Assembly: GCA_963699305.1 (NCBI GenBank)
Contig: OY969431.1
Coordinates: 2,311,574-2,375,573 of the forward strand
From: JBGQAS01 sp963699305
Lineage (GTDB): Bacteria > Chloroflexota > Anaerolineae > Anaerolineales > Anaerolineaceae
DNA length: 64,000 nt
Direction of reading: 5' to 3'
The notes beneath the pieces are model-generated. The model had not been told where the DNA came from, searched no databases, and saw only the letters and a list, made by a program, of their open reading frames with translations. Position numbers and translations under genes: made by a program. How positions within the stretch are numbered: the stretch's first letter is position 1; each line of letters starts with the position of its first letter. Positions 35,413-45,376 of this stretch are shown here, one piece after another.

Positions 35413-36345
35413 ATGAAAAAACACATTTTTCTTTCCATTTTTTTATTACTTGGATTGCTGCTGGCTTCCTGCCAGCCTGTTTCTTCTCTTTCTACGGAAC
35501 AAACGCCTGAAATATCGCTCATCGATGGGCTAGACCGGTTTGTCGTTTTAGATGCACCTGCACAACGCATCGTGTCGCTGGCTCCTTCCAATACTGAAAT
35601 CCTGTTTGCCATCGGTGCGGGTTCACAGGTCGTTGGGCGGGATGATTTTTCCGATTATCCGGTTGGAGTCAAGGATCTTCCCAGTGTGGGAAGTAATTTT
35701 GGGAACTACAACCTGGAAGCCATCACCCAGTTGAAACCGGATCTGGTCCTGGCGGCAGAGATCAATACTCCCGAACAAGTAAAGGCAATCGAGAACCTGG
35801 GGATTACCGTTTTCTACCTGGCGAACCCAGTGGATATGGAAGGCGTGCTTACGAACATTAATACAGTGGCGACATTGGCTGGCAGGAGTACTGAAGCGAA
35901 TACCCTGGTCGATTCACTGCGCGACCGGGTACAAGCCATCACAGATGCCCTCGCATCCGTTGAAACAAAACCACTGGTTTACTACGAACTAGATGCCACC
36001 GACCCATCCAAGCCCTGGACTCCAGGTCCGGGTACCTTCCTGACCAAGCTCATTTCCATGGCTGGAGGTACATCCATCGGGGAGTCGCTCACCAGCGATT
36101 ATGCACAGATCAACCTGGAATATTTACTGGTCCAGGACCCGGCGATTATCCTGCTGGGTGACGCAGCATATGGCACCACCTTGGAGTCAGTAGCACAACG
36201 TACTGGTTGGAATTCCCTATCCGCTGTCAAAAGCCAGGCAGCCTATCCGTTCGACGACAACCTGGTCAGCCGCCCGGGTCCGCGCCTGGTGGATGGATTG
36301 GAACAGCTGGCAGGTATGATCCATCCCGAAATTTTTACAAAATAA
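35413..36345 (+). CDS. btuF: B12 ABC importer, substrate-binding lipoprotein
   Basis: The 310-residue product has a signal peptide with lipobox LLLASC and a class III periplasmic-binding fold: APAQRIVSLAPSNTEILFAIGAG at the start of the mature domain, LKPDLVLAA in the first lobe and the linking long helix. It captures cobalamin outside the membrane and delivers it to the permease. The riboswitch in its leader identifies B12 as the substrate rather than iron-siderophores. A CGGAG site precedes the ATG. The permease starts 19 bases after the stop. Confidence 0.88.
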   Translation: MKKHIFLSIFLLLGLLLASCQPVSSLSTEQTPEISLIDGLDRFVVLDAPAQRIVSLAPSNTEILFAIGAGSQVVGRDDFSDYPVGVKDLPSVGSNFGNYNLEAITQLKPDLVLAAEINTPEQVKAIENLGITVFYLANPVDMEGVLTNINTVATLAGRSTEANTLVDSLRDRVQAITDALASVETKPLVYYELDATDPSKPWTPGPGTFLTKLISMAGGTSIGESLTSDYAQINLEYLLVQDPAIILLGDAAYGTTLESVAQRTGWNSLSAVKSQAAYPFDDNLVSRPGPRLVDGLEQLAGMIHPEIFTK

Positions 36346-36364
36346 AGTCAAATTGAAGGATTTC

Positions 36365-37393
36365 ATGAAGAAGATCCTGCGAAATCCCTACCTGATCAAC
36401 AGCTTGCTGCTGCTGGCGATTATCCTGGTCAGTATTGCTGTCGGGAGCATCCCGTTAACCTTTAAGGAAATATTCCGGGTTATCCTGGCGGCGATCAAAG
36501 GGATCCCGGCAAGCGGGGATGATCTTTCGACCTCCATCATCATTTTCAGTTTACGAATTCCAAGGACAGTATTGCTGGCGCTGGTGGGTGCTGCCCTGGC
36601 TGGCAGCGGTGCATCGTATCAAGGGCTGTTCCGCAACCCATTGGCAGACCCATACTTGATCGGTGTGGCTTCCGGGGCAGGGTTGGGAGCGGTGATTGCC
36701 ATGACACTGAAATTTCCTTATACCACCCTGGGCTTGCTCGCAATCCCCCTGGCTGCCTTCCTTGGTGCTCTGATAACCGTATTGGTGGTGTATGCCCTGG
36801 CACGCGTTGGCAAAACGCTGCCAACCACCAACCTGATCCTCGCAGGTGTGGCTGCCAGTGCTTTCACCAATGCGGTGGCTTCATTCCTGATGGTCAACGC
36901 CTCCGGCGATTTACGCCGGGCGTTGGTATGGTTGATGGGCGGTTCATCATTCAGCGGCTGGCAGCCCATTTTAACAGCGCTGCCCTACATCGCCGTTGGG
37001 TTGGCAACGCTGCTCACCATGGGACATGCATTAAATGTTCTGCAGTTTGGCGATGAGCAGGCGAAGCAAATGGGACTGCGGGTGGAGCGAACCCGCGTGA
37101 TCATCATCCTGGCAACATCTCTGGCGACTTCTGCAGCCATTGCGGTGGCAGGGATCATTGGGTTTGTCGGTCTTATTGTGCCGCATGTCATCCGCCTAAT
37201 ATGGGGTGGTGATTACCGACAATTGCTGCCAGTCTCCATGATTGCCGGAGCCACCTTATTGCTGGCTTCGGATGTTTTGGCACGGGTGGTCATGGCTCCC
37301 CAGGAATTGCCGGTGGGCATCATCACCGCCCTGGTGGGTGCACCATTCTTTTTCTGGGTGCTGCACCGGGCAAAACAGCAGAACAATTGGTAA
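36365..37393 (+). CDS. btuC: B12 ABC importer, permease
   Basis: The ATG at 36365 with AGGA upstream is preferred to the TTG at 36353. The 342-residue FecCD/BtuC-type permease has about ten membrane helices. Signatures are LRIPRTVLLALVGAALAGSGASYQGLFRNPLADPYLIG, split over helices 2-3, LGVASGAGLGAV, and the coupling-helix region GIIGFVGLIVPHVIRL. It forms a dimer with the ATPase encoded next and belongs to the riboswitch-controlled operon. Confidence 0.9.
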   Translation: MKKILRNPYLINSLLLLAIILVSIAVGSIPLTFKEIFRVILAAIKGIPASGDDLSTSIIIFSLRIPRTVLLALVGAALAGSGASYQGLFRNPLADPYLIGVASGAGLGAVIAMTLKFPYTTLGLLAIPLAAFLGALITVLVVYALARVGKTLPTTNLILAGVAASAFTNAVASFLMVNASGDLRRALVWLMGGSSFSGWQPILTALPYIAVGLATLLTMGHALNVLQFGDEQAKQMGLRVERTRVIIILATSLATSAAIAVAGIIGFVGLIVPHVIRLIWGGDYRQLLPVSMIAGATLLLASDVLARVVMAPQELPVGIITALVGAPFFFWVLHRAKQQNNW

Positions 37394-37402
37394 GAGGTGC
37401 AC

Positions 37403-38188
37403 ATGCTTCAAATCCGGAAATTAACCGTTCACTATGGAAAGCGGATTGCCCTCAATGAGGTTGACGTAACCTTGGAAACCGGGCAGGTATTGGGCGTGAT
37501 TGGACCCAACGGCGCCGGGAAGACGACACTGATCCGGGCTCTCAGCGGTGCAGTACCCATCACCAACGGTGAAATATTGTTGAACACAAAGAACATGAAA
37601 GGATTTTCACCATCCGAACGAGCCCGCAGCATGGCAGTCGTGCCTCAGGCGCGCGGTTTGCCCCCGGCTTTTACCGGATGGGAAATGGTGTTAATGGGGC
37701 GAACGCCGTATCTGAATTGGCTCGGGCAGATATCCGCAGGGGATGAAGACATTGCAAAGAGTGCGATGGAAAAGACAGATACCTGGAATTTGCGCGACCG
37801 GAGGATAGGGGAGCTTTCCGGCGGGGAGCAGCAGAGCCTGCTGCTTGCCAGAGCATTGACGCAAAAAGCACCCTTGCTGCTGTTAGACGAACCTACCACA
37901 CACCTGGATTTGCACCACCAAATTTCATTGTTGGACCAAGTGCGCAGACTGGCAAAGCAGGAACGCTTGACTGTCATTGCTGTCCTGCATGATCTGAACC
38001 TGGTCAGCCGTTTTGCAGATCACATTTTGCTGCTGTTGGACGGAAAGGTACGAGCGTTTGGCAGCGCCAGTGCCATTATGAAACCTGCGTTATTGAGGGA
38101 AGCGTTCCAAGTACCACTGAATATCTTAAAGGATCCACGCTGGCGTTTTCCGATTGTCATTCCCCCAGATACAACAGTAAAGCTTTAG
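37403..38188 (+). CDS. btuD: B12 ABC importer, ATPase
   Basis: The ATG at 37403 has AGAGGTG in front; a GTG six bases earlier is possible. The 261-residue ATPase has Walker A GPNGAGKTTLIRAL, the Q-loop VVPQARG, signature LSGGEQQSLLLARAL, Walker B LLLLDEPTTHLD and the switch H in VLHDLN. It powers the BtuC permease. The gene ends with a 4-base overlap with the convergent small gene at 38185. Confidence 0.9.
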   Translation: MLQIRKLTVHYGKRIALNEVDVTLETGQVLGVIGPNGAGKTTLIRALSGAVPITNGEILLNTKNMKGFSPSERARSMAVVPQARGLPPAFTGWEMVLMGRTPYLNWLGQISAGDEDIAKSAMEKTDTWNLRDRRIGELSGGEQQSLLLARALTQKAPLLLLDEPTTHLDLHHQISLLDQVRRLAKQERLTVIAVLHDLNLVSRFADHILLLLDGKVRAFGSASAIMKPALLREAFQVPLNILKDPRWRFPIVIPPDTTVKL

Positions 38189-38439
38189 CGATTTATGATA
38201 AGCTGCAGCAGAATTGTGACCAGGACAATCCCAAAAACGACCAGGGAATACATAAGGATTGCCTTTCGATTGTACTCACCGGTTTTGCCATTGAATTCCA
38301 GACCGCATTTGGCGCATTTCACCTGGCTGAGCATGGTTGCGCCGAGCACACCGCCCCACCAGGTAAATTTTACCTGTTCAGCTTTTGGGCTTCCGCAGCG
38401 TGGGCAAGGTTTGATGGTAATGATTTGATTCTGAGGCAT
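38185..38439 (-). CDS. small zinc-ribbon membrane protein
   Basis: The 84-residue product has CPRCGS at residues ~12-17 and CAKCG at ~42-46, a zinc ribbon, then a single membrane helix near the C-terminus (about residues 61-81). Its stop overlaps the btuD stop tail to tail. No family name is recognised. Similar short zinc-ribbon membrane proteins are common and uncharacterised. Confidence 0.65.
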   Translation of the reverse strand: MPQNQIITIKPCPRCGSPKAEQVKFTWWGGVLGATMLSQVKCAKCGLEFNGKTGEYNRKAILMYSLVVFGIVLVTILLQLIINR

Positions 38440-38496
38440 TCTTGTTTCCTGTTACATCGGGATATTGGATTATACATGGGAAGGTTCAGACGGACA

Positions 38497-38531
38497 ATAA
38501 AACAGCCGCCGTGTCAGGCGGCTGTTTTATT
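38497..38531. terminator. strong terminator between small membrane genes
   Basis: The stem AATAAAACAGCCGCC/GGCGGCTGTTTTATT with a GTGTCA loop is symmetric. It ends transcription of the minus-strand gene 38530-38823. Confidence 0.85.
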
Positions 38532-38823
38532 ATTTTTTACGAGGGGACAAAGGAAGATCGGGCGGGAGAGGTTTCGGTTCGTTCCATTTGGCAATTAAAA
38601 ACGTGATCATGCCAATCCCAGCAAGCAGAAGGCTGTTGAAAAAAGTAAAGATACCGATCAATAACCCAACAGGTCCGATGCCGCGGACAAGGTTGATCCT
38701 GCCCGGATTTGGTATGTTCCCTGTCCGTATGGCACTTACCGTGATCACCAACAGACTTACCAGCAGCAATAAGCCGGCAAAGGACATCATTACGATACCC
38801 AAGATTTTTCCGAATTTGTTCAT
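38530..38823 (-). CDS. small two- or three-TM membrane protein
   Basis: The 97-residue protein has hydrophobic segments at about residues 8-30, 48-62 and 65-82, joined by a short GNIPNPGRINLVRGIGP loop, and ends in a Pro- and Lys-rich tail. A GGAG site precedes the ATG. No family is recognised, but the start signal and terminator support a real gene. Confidence 0.6.
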   Translation of the reverse strand: MNKFGKILGIVMMSFAGLLLLVSLLVITVSAIRTGNIPNPGRINLVRGIGPVGLLIGIFTFFNSLLLAGIGMITFLIAKWNEPKPLPPDLPLSPRKK

Positions 38824-39061
38824 TTTTTCTCCTTTATCTCATCCAATTATCACATACTGGGATAATAGAAGAAACAGAATTTTGTAAAATATTTGTAAAA
38901 TATCATCCAGGTTTGGAAAAGTAAGGTTAAATGGATGAAACGAAGGGGACAAACAATGGTTCAAATGAACCTACAAGACTTCTTACAATAGACATAAGCA
39001 TCGCAAGACTGTGTCACGCACCATATATGTGATTATTATTGTCACCTACCCCCGTTATTTT

Positions 39062-39070
39062 TGGTATACA
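39062..39070 (+). promoter_or_regulatory. extended -10 before membrane GGDEF gene
   Basis: TGGTATACA (TGn-extended -10) ends 14 bases before the ATG at 39085, so the leader would be about 8 bases, without a Shine-Dalgarno. The 260 bases upstream (38824-39061) show no gene. Confidence 0.4.
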
Positions 39071-39084
39071 ATGATAGACAGATT

Positions 39085-41654
39085 ATGGCAACAACCCATT
39101 GGCCGCTCGTTCTATTACTCATTTTTTCAGGAGTCCTGGGTTGGGGGCTGGCATTTTACGCATTCAAACGCCGGAGCATTCAAGGCGTTTTCATTTTTTC
39201 CCTACTTTGCTTTGCTGTAGGATATTGGGCTTTTCTGTATGCGATTGAAATTCTAACTTTTCACGTCCCTCTCATCTCATCGATAGCCAAATTCGAATAT
39301 TTCGGTGTTACAACCATCCCGGTTTTATGGTTCCTCTTTTCTGTGGAATATACTAACCAGAATCAATGGCTTAAAAGCTGGCACATTCCACTCTTTTTTA
39401 TCGTACCGCTTTTTTGCACCATCATGGCACTTACGAATGACCTGCATCACATGTTTTGGGTCAACATTTTTATTAACGTCAGCAATGGTGTGCCATTTGT
39501 TGTTTACGAGCATGGACCATTCTGGTGGCTGGTGGTGATCTATTCGTATCCTTTATTAATTGCAGGCACGATAGCATTCGTTTTGGCGATCTTTCGTTTT
39601 CCGGCAATTTACCGCAAACAATCGCTCCTGCTCATCCTGGCAGGTATTTTTCCCTGGATCGGAAATATCAGTTTTGCCTTTACTGGCGGGGGAAAGCTTG
39701 GGATTGACCTTACTCCATTGACATTCATCCTGAGTGAATTGTTGTTCGCATGGAATATATTCCGGTTTCAATTATTGGACCTGGTGCCCGTTGTGCGCGA
39801 CCTTGTTTTCGAAAACATGGGTGAAGGCGTCTTGGTGCTTGACCCGGCGGATAGGATCGTTGACATAAATCCAGCGGGTGCAAGGATGCTGGGAATCAAT
39901 AAGGCATTTGCCATTGGATCCTCGGTAAAACTCATTAATAAGAAATGGGATGGGAAACTCTCTCTGGGTGACTTAAAACGGGTGGTAACGAATGAAATAC
40001 GCAGCAAGAGTTCCCGGGAGCTTGTCTGGAAGTAAAAACCACTCCTTTTGAAAACAGGAACGGAAAACCGATTGGTCACCTGATTGTCCTCAATGATGTC
40101 AGTAAATTGAAACTGGTGGAGCAGATCAAAGATGAAGAGCGTACACTGGCGAATGCCATCCGGGATTCCATAGCAGCTGTCACCAGTACCCTGAGAATCG
40201 ATGAAATATTTGATCGGATACTTACATATGCGCAAAAGGTCGTTCCGCATGATGCATCCAGTATCGCATTGATTGATGATGATGGTGTTGTACGGTTTCC
40301 ACATTACAAAGGGTACGTCGAAAGAGGTCTTGAGAGCTATATCAGGAGTATTTCTTTCCCACTGAGCAAAGTTCCACATTGGGAGGAGATGATCCGTACA
40401 CATGAACCGGTCATCATTGCCGACACGCTCGTTGATCCGCGTTGGGTGAAAGTAAGTGAGGTCAAATGGATCCGTTCGTATCTCAGTGTTCCCATCATGA
40501 TCAAAGACAGGGTGATAGGTTTTCTGAATCTTGATAGTGCCATGAAAGGATTGTTCCAACAAAGGGACGCAGATCGATTAAAATTTTTTGCAGGCCAAGT
40601 GGCAGTGGCGATTGAAAATGCACGATTGTTTGATGAAATAAACAAACGAGCTGAACAATTATCGGTAGTGAACCGGATTGGGGTCAAGATCACCGAAGGG
40701 TTGAATATGGATCAATTACTGCTGACCCTTTTAGAGCAATGTCAACAAGCCCTTCCCATCGATGTCTTCTATATTGCATTCTACAATGAAGCAACCGAAA
40801 CAATTGATATCCCTCTTTACTATGATGTGGGTCAATATCGCAAGGGTGTGCAAAGGGATCTTCGGGAAAAAGGTGGCGTAACCGGATATGTAATCAAAAC
40901 TCGGAAAACGATTTCCATCCCTGATCTGCTGGATCCGCAAAATTCTCCTCCAGCCGAATTTATCATGTTGGCCACTGATAGACCTATCAGGGCATATGTT
41001 GGCGTGCCATTAATTGCCCGGGAAAGAGTTGTGGGTGTAATCTCGATGCAGAGCTATAGTCCCAATGCATTTACCCCGGATCAAATAAAACTATTGGAGA
41101 TCATCGCGACCCAGGCAACGTTTGCCATCGAGAATGCTAGGATGTATTCCTATATGCAAGAATTGGCTACAACCGATTCCCTGACCGGGCTTTCCAACCG
41201 CAGGCAGTTCATGCAGTTGGCACAGCTTGAAATTGATCGCATTGCACGTTATCGAAAGCGCTGCTCGTTTATCATGATCGACTTGGATAATTTCAAACTA
41301 ATGAATGACACTTTTGGACACGGAGCAGGGGATCGGGTGTTATACGAATTTGGACAATTGTGCAAAAGTAACCTGCGAAAAATTGATATTCTCGGAAGGC
41401 TCGGAGGCGATGAATATGCAGTCCTACTGCCTGAGACGGATATCGAGGCTGCGATACTGACCGCTGAACGGCTGCGCAGCGAAACGGAAAAACTCGAAGT
41501 GATATATGGAAATTCACTGGTGAAATTCACAGCCAGTTTTGGCGTATCTATACTTAAAGGTAAGATCAAGGACCTTCAACAATTGATGGATAGTGCGGAT
41601 AAGGCACTGTATGAAGCCAAGGCAGCTGGCAAGAACAAAGTCGCCGTTGCATAA
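39085..41654 (+). CDS. 7TM-PAS-GAF-GAF-GGDEF diguanylate cyclase, one frameshift
   Basis: Repaired, it is about 856 residues. It has an N-terminal 7TM histidine-kinase-type input region (39085-39780), a PAS-like domain (NMGEGVLVLDPADRIVDINPAG), then after ~40130 two GAF domains and a GGDEF domain. The break is near 40021-40026: one missing base ends the first frame at the TAA of 40033-40035, while the correct continuation VKTTPFENRNGKPIGHL is in the next frame. The GGDEF domain has DSLTGLSNRR, the active site GGDEY, and an inhibitory RxxD site (RKID) five residues before it. It should make cyclic di-GMP in response to a membrane or cytoplasmic signal. Both halves are well conserved, so a sequence error is likely. 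Confidence 0.85.
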
Positions 41655-41666
41655 AATTAATACCTT

Positions 41667-42098
41667 TCAACGATCGGAATCCATTTCCTCGTAGAACTTG
41701 ATCGTTTCCCGTTGTTTTTTTATGATGAATTGGACTACGTCACCCATCGAAATCACCCCCAGAACGGTGTTGTTTTCAACGACAGGCAAGTGACGGATGT
41801 GGTGAACGGTCATCAGTTCCATGGCTTCTTCCACGGTCTGGTCAGGGTGGATGGTGATGACAGAAGAGGTCATGATCTCTTTTACAAGCGTGTCTTTCGA
41901 AGCGCGGTTTTTCAGAATCACCTTGCGTGCATAATCTCTCTCCGAAATAATCCCTTTCAGTGTTTCTTGGGTCATCACCAATAATACGCCAACATTCTTA
42001 TGCGCCATTCGTTTTAACGCTTCCAGGACCGTTTCATCGGGGGAGATGGACCAAATATCGTTTCCCTTAATGGCAAGAATATGCCGGATGATGTACAT
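41667..42098 (-). CDS. two-CBS-domain protein
   Basis: The 143-residue protein consists of two CBS domains: VLEALKRMAHKNVGVLLVMTQETLKGIISERDYARKV-type in the first half and TVEEAMELMTVHHIRHLPVVENN in the second. Such pairs bind adenosine nucleotides and tune the activity of other proteins. It is a free-standing form. Its ribosome binding site, AAGGAGG, is clear on the minus strand. It converges with the GGDEF gene with a gap of 12 bases. Confidence 0.88.
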   Translation of the reverse strand: MYIIRHILAIKGNDIWSISPDETVLEALKRMAHKNVGVLLVMTQETLKGIISERDYARKVILKNRASKDTLVKEIMTSSVITIHPDQTVEEAMELMTVHHIRHLPVVENNTVLGVISMGDVVQFIIKKQRETIKFYEEMDSDR

Positions 42099-42297
42099 GG
42101 CAACCTCCTTAAAGAAGGGACATTGTTTATTGTACGCAGGATAAGCGTGTCAAAGACTATCCAAGTTGGGTGCATAATCTTAACCCCCCCACTCACGAAG
42201 GCGCGCAAATGGAACAATTTTTAGCAAATCCAGTGACGATCAAATGCCGTCACCCAACACCCTATTATCTATCCCTCCGATATAATAAACGAAATCC

Positions 42298-43186
42298 ATG
42301 AAGAAGAACACGGTATACGGATTTCTAGCCATTTTACTTTGGAGCACCAATGTAGCCTTTGCACGCAGCCTGGCGGAAAAACTGGGCGTGTTCACGTCCG
42401 GCATGCTGACTTTTCTACTGGGTGGACTGTTATCCTTGATCGTTGTTTTTGTTTCGCAGCGCTCGCTGGACATCATTAAAAGCTTCGCCGAAATATATTA
42501 TCGGGTGTGGTTTGCTTTTCATGGTAAACACCATCAGCCTGCAGGTAGGGACCGGCCTGGCGCAAACCCACACCCAGGTACTGGTTGTAGTGGTGTTGAA
42601 CTATCTATGGACAGTCCTCAGCCTGGTTTTTTCCATCTGGATATTAAAAAGAACGGCGCGCTGGTTCCTCTGGTTGGGATTTGCCCTGGCGCTGGCTGGA
42701 ATGTGGATGGCATTAACTCAAGGGGAGGATCTTCAACTATCGGAAATATTTACTTCCGGCAGGACAATCCTTGTCTATGGGCTGGCGTTCATGGCGGCAG
42801 TCACATGGGGTTTGTATTCCAATTTCAGCCGGAAATGGGCTGGGGAACAAGCTTCGGGGGCTGTACCAGTATTCCTGCTTGCCAGCGGCTTGGTCATGCT
42901 GGGGCTGCGACTATTCATCCCTGAACAAACAGTCATTACATCCGGGGCTGCTTTGGAACTGGGCTACATGGTGATATTCCCGACCATCCTGGCGTATATA
43001 TTTTGGGATGCTGCCATGCGCAAGGGCAGGATGGTACTGGTCGTCTCTTTCAGCTATTTCATCCCCATCCTTTCTACGCTGATATCTTCCATTAAACTTG
43101 GGATTCCATTCAACCCGTCCATCTTTATTGCGGCGGGGTTGACCATGGCAGGCGCTATCATTTGCCGGTATGCTATAAAAGACTGA
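42298..43186 (+). CDS. YddG-like DMT-superfamily exporter, one frameshift
   Basis: Repaired, it is about 295 residues with ten membrane helices, starting MKKNTVYGFLAILLWSTNVAFAR, close in pattern to the aromatic-amino-acid exporter YddG. Later pieces VVVLNYLWTVLSLVFSIW and FSYFIPILSTLIS fit the same family. The first frame goes wrong after DIIKS. Removing one A from the AAAA at 42478-42481 gives IIKASPKYIIGCGLLFMVNT and keeps the frame open to 43186. The exported substrate is not certain. It stands alone, with the pyrophosphatase gene 54 bases on. Confidence 0.8.
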
Positions 43187-43240
43187 GCAGTAATCCCTAT
43201 TTTCCTATATAATTTTATTAAACGTTTTGGGAGGAACTTC

Positions 43241-43849
43241 ATGACATTTCCGCAGCCATTTTTCCGATGGCGACCCCATCCGTGGCACGGGGTGGATGTG
43301 GGACCAAAACCCCCGCAAATCGTGCATGCTTACATAGAGATCACAGCCTTCGACCTGGTCAAATACGAAGTGGACAAGGTGACTGGCTATCTGCAGGTGG
43401 ATAGACCGCAGCGCAGCTCATCCCAGCCGCCAACGTTGTACGGCTTTGTGCCGCGTACATATTGCGGAGAACGTGTGGGAAGCCACTGCGAGACCACCAA
43501 GGTGGGCGATGGCGACCCGTTGGATATTTGCGTTATCAGCGAGCGCCCCATCACAAAGTCCGAAATTGTACTGGATGCGCGGGTGATCGGCGGGCTGCGC
43601 ATGATCGACCACAACGCAGCCGATGACAAGATCATTGCCATCCTGGCGAACGACCCCTTTTGGGCAAACGCCAACGACATCACCGACCTGCCACCTGTGC
43701 TGGTGGAACGCCTGCGCCATTACTTCAGCACTTACAAACTTATTCCAGGCGAAGAAAATAAGACCTTTATTGAGAAAGTATACGGCGCGCCGGATGCCAT
43801 GGAGATCATCCAGGCAGCGATCGAAGATTACAACCAGATGTTCGGATAA
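43241..43849 (+). CDS. ppa: inorganic pyrophosphatase (soluble type)
   Basis: The 202-residue enzyme hydrolyses pyrophosphate to drive biosynthesis. It has the family's metal site DGDPLDIC (residues ~89-96), preceded by YGFVPRTYCGE and followed by GLRMIDHNAADDKIIA. It is slightly longer than E. coli PPase. A TATAAT box lies at 43208-43213 and a GGGAGGA site just before the ATG. A terminator follows directly. Confidence 0.92.
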   Translation: MTFPQPFFRWRPHPWHGVDVGPKPPQIVHAYIEITAFDLVKYEVDKVTGYLQVDRPQRSSSQPPTLYGFVPRTYCGERVGSHCETTKVGDGDPLDICVISERPITKSEIVLDARVIGGLRMIDHNAADDKIIAILANDPFWANANDITDLPPVLVERLRHYFSTYKLIPGEENKTFIEKVYGAPDAMEIIQAAIEDYNQMFG

Positions 43850-43851
43850 AA

Positions 43852-43882
43852 AATCAGCCCCGGATAATCAGGGCTGATTCTA
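43852..43882. terminator. terminator between ppa and bfr
   Basis: The stem AATCAGCCC/GGGCTGATT with a 10-base loop lies between convergent genes. The A-run at 43847-43853 makes it better for bfr than for ppa. Confidence 0.65.
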
Positions 43883-43893
43883 TGAGTAAATGA

Positions 43894-44361
43894 TTACCCT
43901 AGTTGTTCGACCAGATAATTCGGCAGACCCATCTGACTGATCTCATCCACCTGGGCTTCCAGCCAGTCAATGTGGCGTTCCTCATCCTTTAAGATGGTTT
44001 CGAACAAGGCGCGCGTGCCGTTATCCGCCAGTTCACCGGCAAGCTTGATGCCATCGTTGTAGGACTTAATCGCACCATCCTCCGCCTGATGATCATTGTG
44101 TAGTTGTTTTTCAACCTCCGCGCCGATGGATATCTTTTTTAGCGTACTGACCACGGGGGTGCCTTCCAGGAACAGGATGCGGTCGATGAGCATCTCGGCA
44201 TGTTTCATTTCGTCGATGGCTCGTTTTTCCACCGAATCGTGCAATTCCTTGTAGCCCCAATTGTCGTCCATTCCAGCATGCACCATGTATTGGCTGATGG
44301 CAGTCAATTCATCTGAAAGCAGGTCGTTGATTTTTGCAATTATCTTATCGTTGCCTTTCAT
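43894..44361 (-). CDS. bfr: bacterioferritin
   Basis: The 155-residue protein forms a 24-mer iron-storage shell. Di-iron ligands are visible: Glu in SDELTAISQY (~18), Glu and His in IDEMKHAE (~51-54), and Glu and His in KDEERHIDWLE (~127-130). The haem-binding Met of bacterioferritin is present in DEMKHAE. It stores iron and protects against oxidative damage. It has its own promoter at 44402-44410 and an AGGAGGACC ribosome binding site. Confidence 0.95.
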   Translation of the reverse strand: MKGNDKIIAKINDLLSDELTAISQYMVHAGMDDNWGYKELHDSVEKRAIDEMKHAEMLIDRILFLEGTPVVSTLKKISIGAEVEKQLHNDHQAEDGAIKSYNDGIKLAGELADNGTRALFETILKDEERHIDWLEAQVDEISQMGLPNYLVEQLG

Positions 44362-44401
44362 ATGGTCCTCCTATTATAAATAAGTGTTCACCGTACTTAA
44401 A

Positions 44402-44410
44402 AGTATAGCA
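44402..44410 (-). promoter_or_regulatory. extended -10 promoter of bfr
   Basis: On the minus strand TGCTATACT is a TGn-extended -10, giving a leader of about 35 bases that ends in AGGAGGACC before the ATG. Confidence 0.5.
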
Positions 44411-44432
44411 CACAGCCTCATCCGTATTAATC

Positions 44433-45359
44433 CTACGGACTGGAGCACGAAAAAGATTGCTGGATCAAGCGATTGGCAATTGCCTGAACAATCGTATCAG
44501 GCACGCCATCACCAGCTTCGGATTGGAGCCGCAAGTCGATGGGGTCATTGATATAGTCAACCACTACAAACCGACCATCTTTCGTTAAGGCGATTTCAGT
44601 GGAAAAAAGATCCAGGGCAATATGGGTGGCGATAGTGCGGGTGATTTCTTCCAATTCTGCAAGATGAAAACGATTAATTTGATCTGCACTGACAACTGTA
44701 TAGATATGCGATGTTGGATGCCACCAACAAGGAAAAACCAATCCACAACAGAACACGACTCGGAACCATGCGGGTTGGCTTTCGAGAAATACCGGATGGA
44801 TGGTGGCTTGCAGGAGGTAGGAATCCTTTGGAAATTGCCGGCGGGCATCCTGGATGTGGTTCAGTTCGCGGGCTTCCATAATAACCCCCTCGCTGCCACC
44901 TCCATGTGCGGGTTTGATGGCGAATTGACCACCCAATGGAGCGAGGTCCAACGGGGGCAGATCAGGCTGCTTCTCGAAAGTAGGGATAACAATCGTATAT
45001 GGAGTCTGCAGACCGGCATTGATCAAGGCAAAATGCATTTCTGCTTTATCACTGGCACGGGTGGCTGCAAGGGGGCGGTTAAAATAGACCGGCACATTCT
45101 GGCATGCCCACGAGGACAGGGTGTTGAAAGCTGCATCGGAATCGGAAGCGCGGTCCAGGAACCCGTTGAGTTTTACTTCTCTGTTGAAAAGCATTTGGGA
45201 TTGCTGTGCGAGGTTTTGGGGAATCACCTGGAATAAAGAGGAATTTGCTTCAATGGCAGCTTGTTCCAACAGGCGGATAAAACCGGCATCATATTCCCAA
45301 TTCCAGGTGATACAAAAGGATGGGGTATCCAACACAACCGGTTGACTTCCAGAATCCAT
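44433..45359 (-). CDS. ATP-grasp-like protein
   Basis: The 308-residue protein shows an ATP-grasp outline: a pre-ATP-grasp N-terminal domain (residues ~1-100), a nucleotide-binding loop IKPAHGGGSEGV (~155), a central strand WFRVVFCCGLVFPCWW, and the metal-binding end FSTEIALTKDGRFVVVDYINDPIDLR. ATP-grasp enzymes join a carboxylate to an amine or thiol. The acceptor here is unknown, and it is not one of the biosynthetic ligases I recognise. It is followed by bfr and preceded on the minus strand by the AMP nucleosidase-like gene at 17 bases. Confidence 0.65.
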   Translation of the reverse strand: MDSGSQPVVLDTPSFCITWNWEYDAGFIRLLEQAAIEANSSLFQVIPQNLAQQSQMLFNREVKLNGFLDRASDSDAAFNTLSSWACQNVPVYFNRPLAATRASDKAEMHFALINAGLQTPYTIVIPTFEKQPDLPPLDLAPLGGQFAIKPAHGGGSEGVIMEARELNHIQDARRQFPKDSYLLQATIHPVFLESQPAWFRVVFCCGLVFPCWWHPTSHIYTVVSADQINRFHLAELEEITRTIATHIALDLFSTEIALTKDGRFVVVDYINDPIDLRLQSEAGDGVPDTIVQAIANRLIQQSFSCSSP

Positions 45360-45376
45360 TGATGTCTTTTTAATGA

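Noticed and set aside
40107..41654. Separate soluble GAF-GAF-GGDEF gene starting at 40107
   Set aside because: The same frame is open upstream of 40107 and continues the PAS domain of the preceding gene, so one frameshifted gene is more likely.
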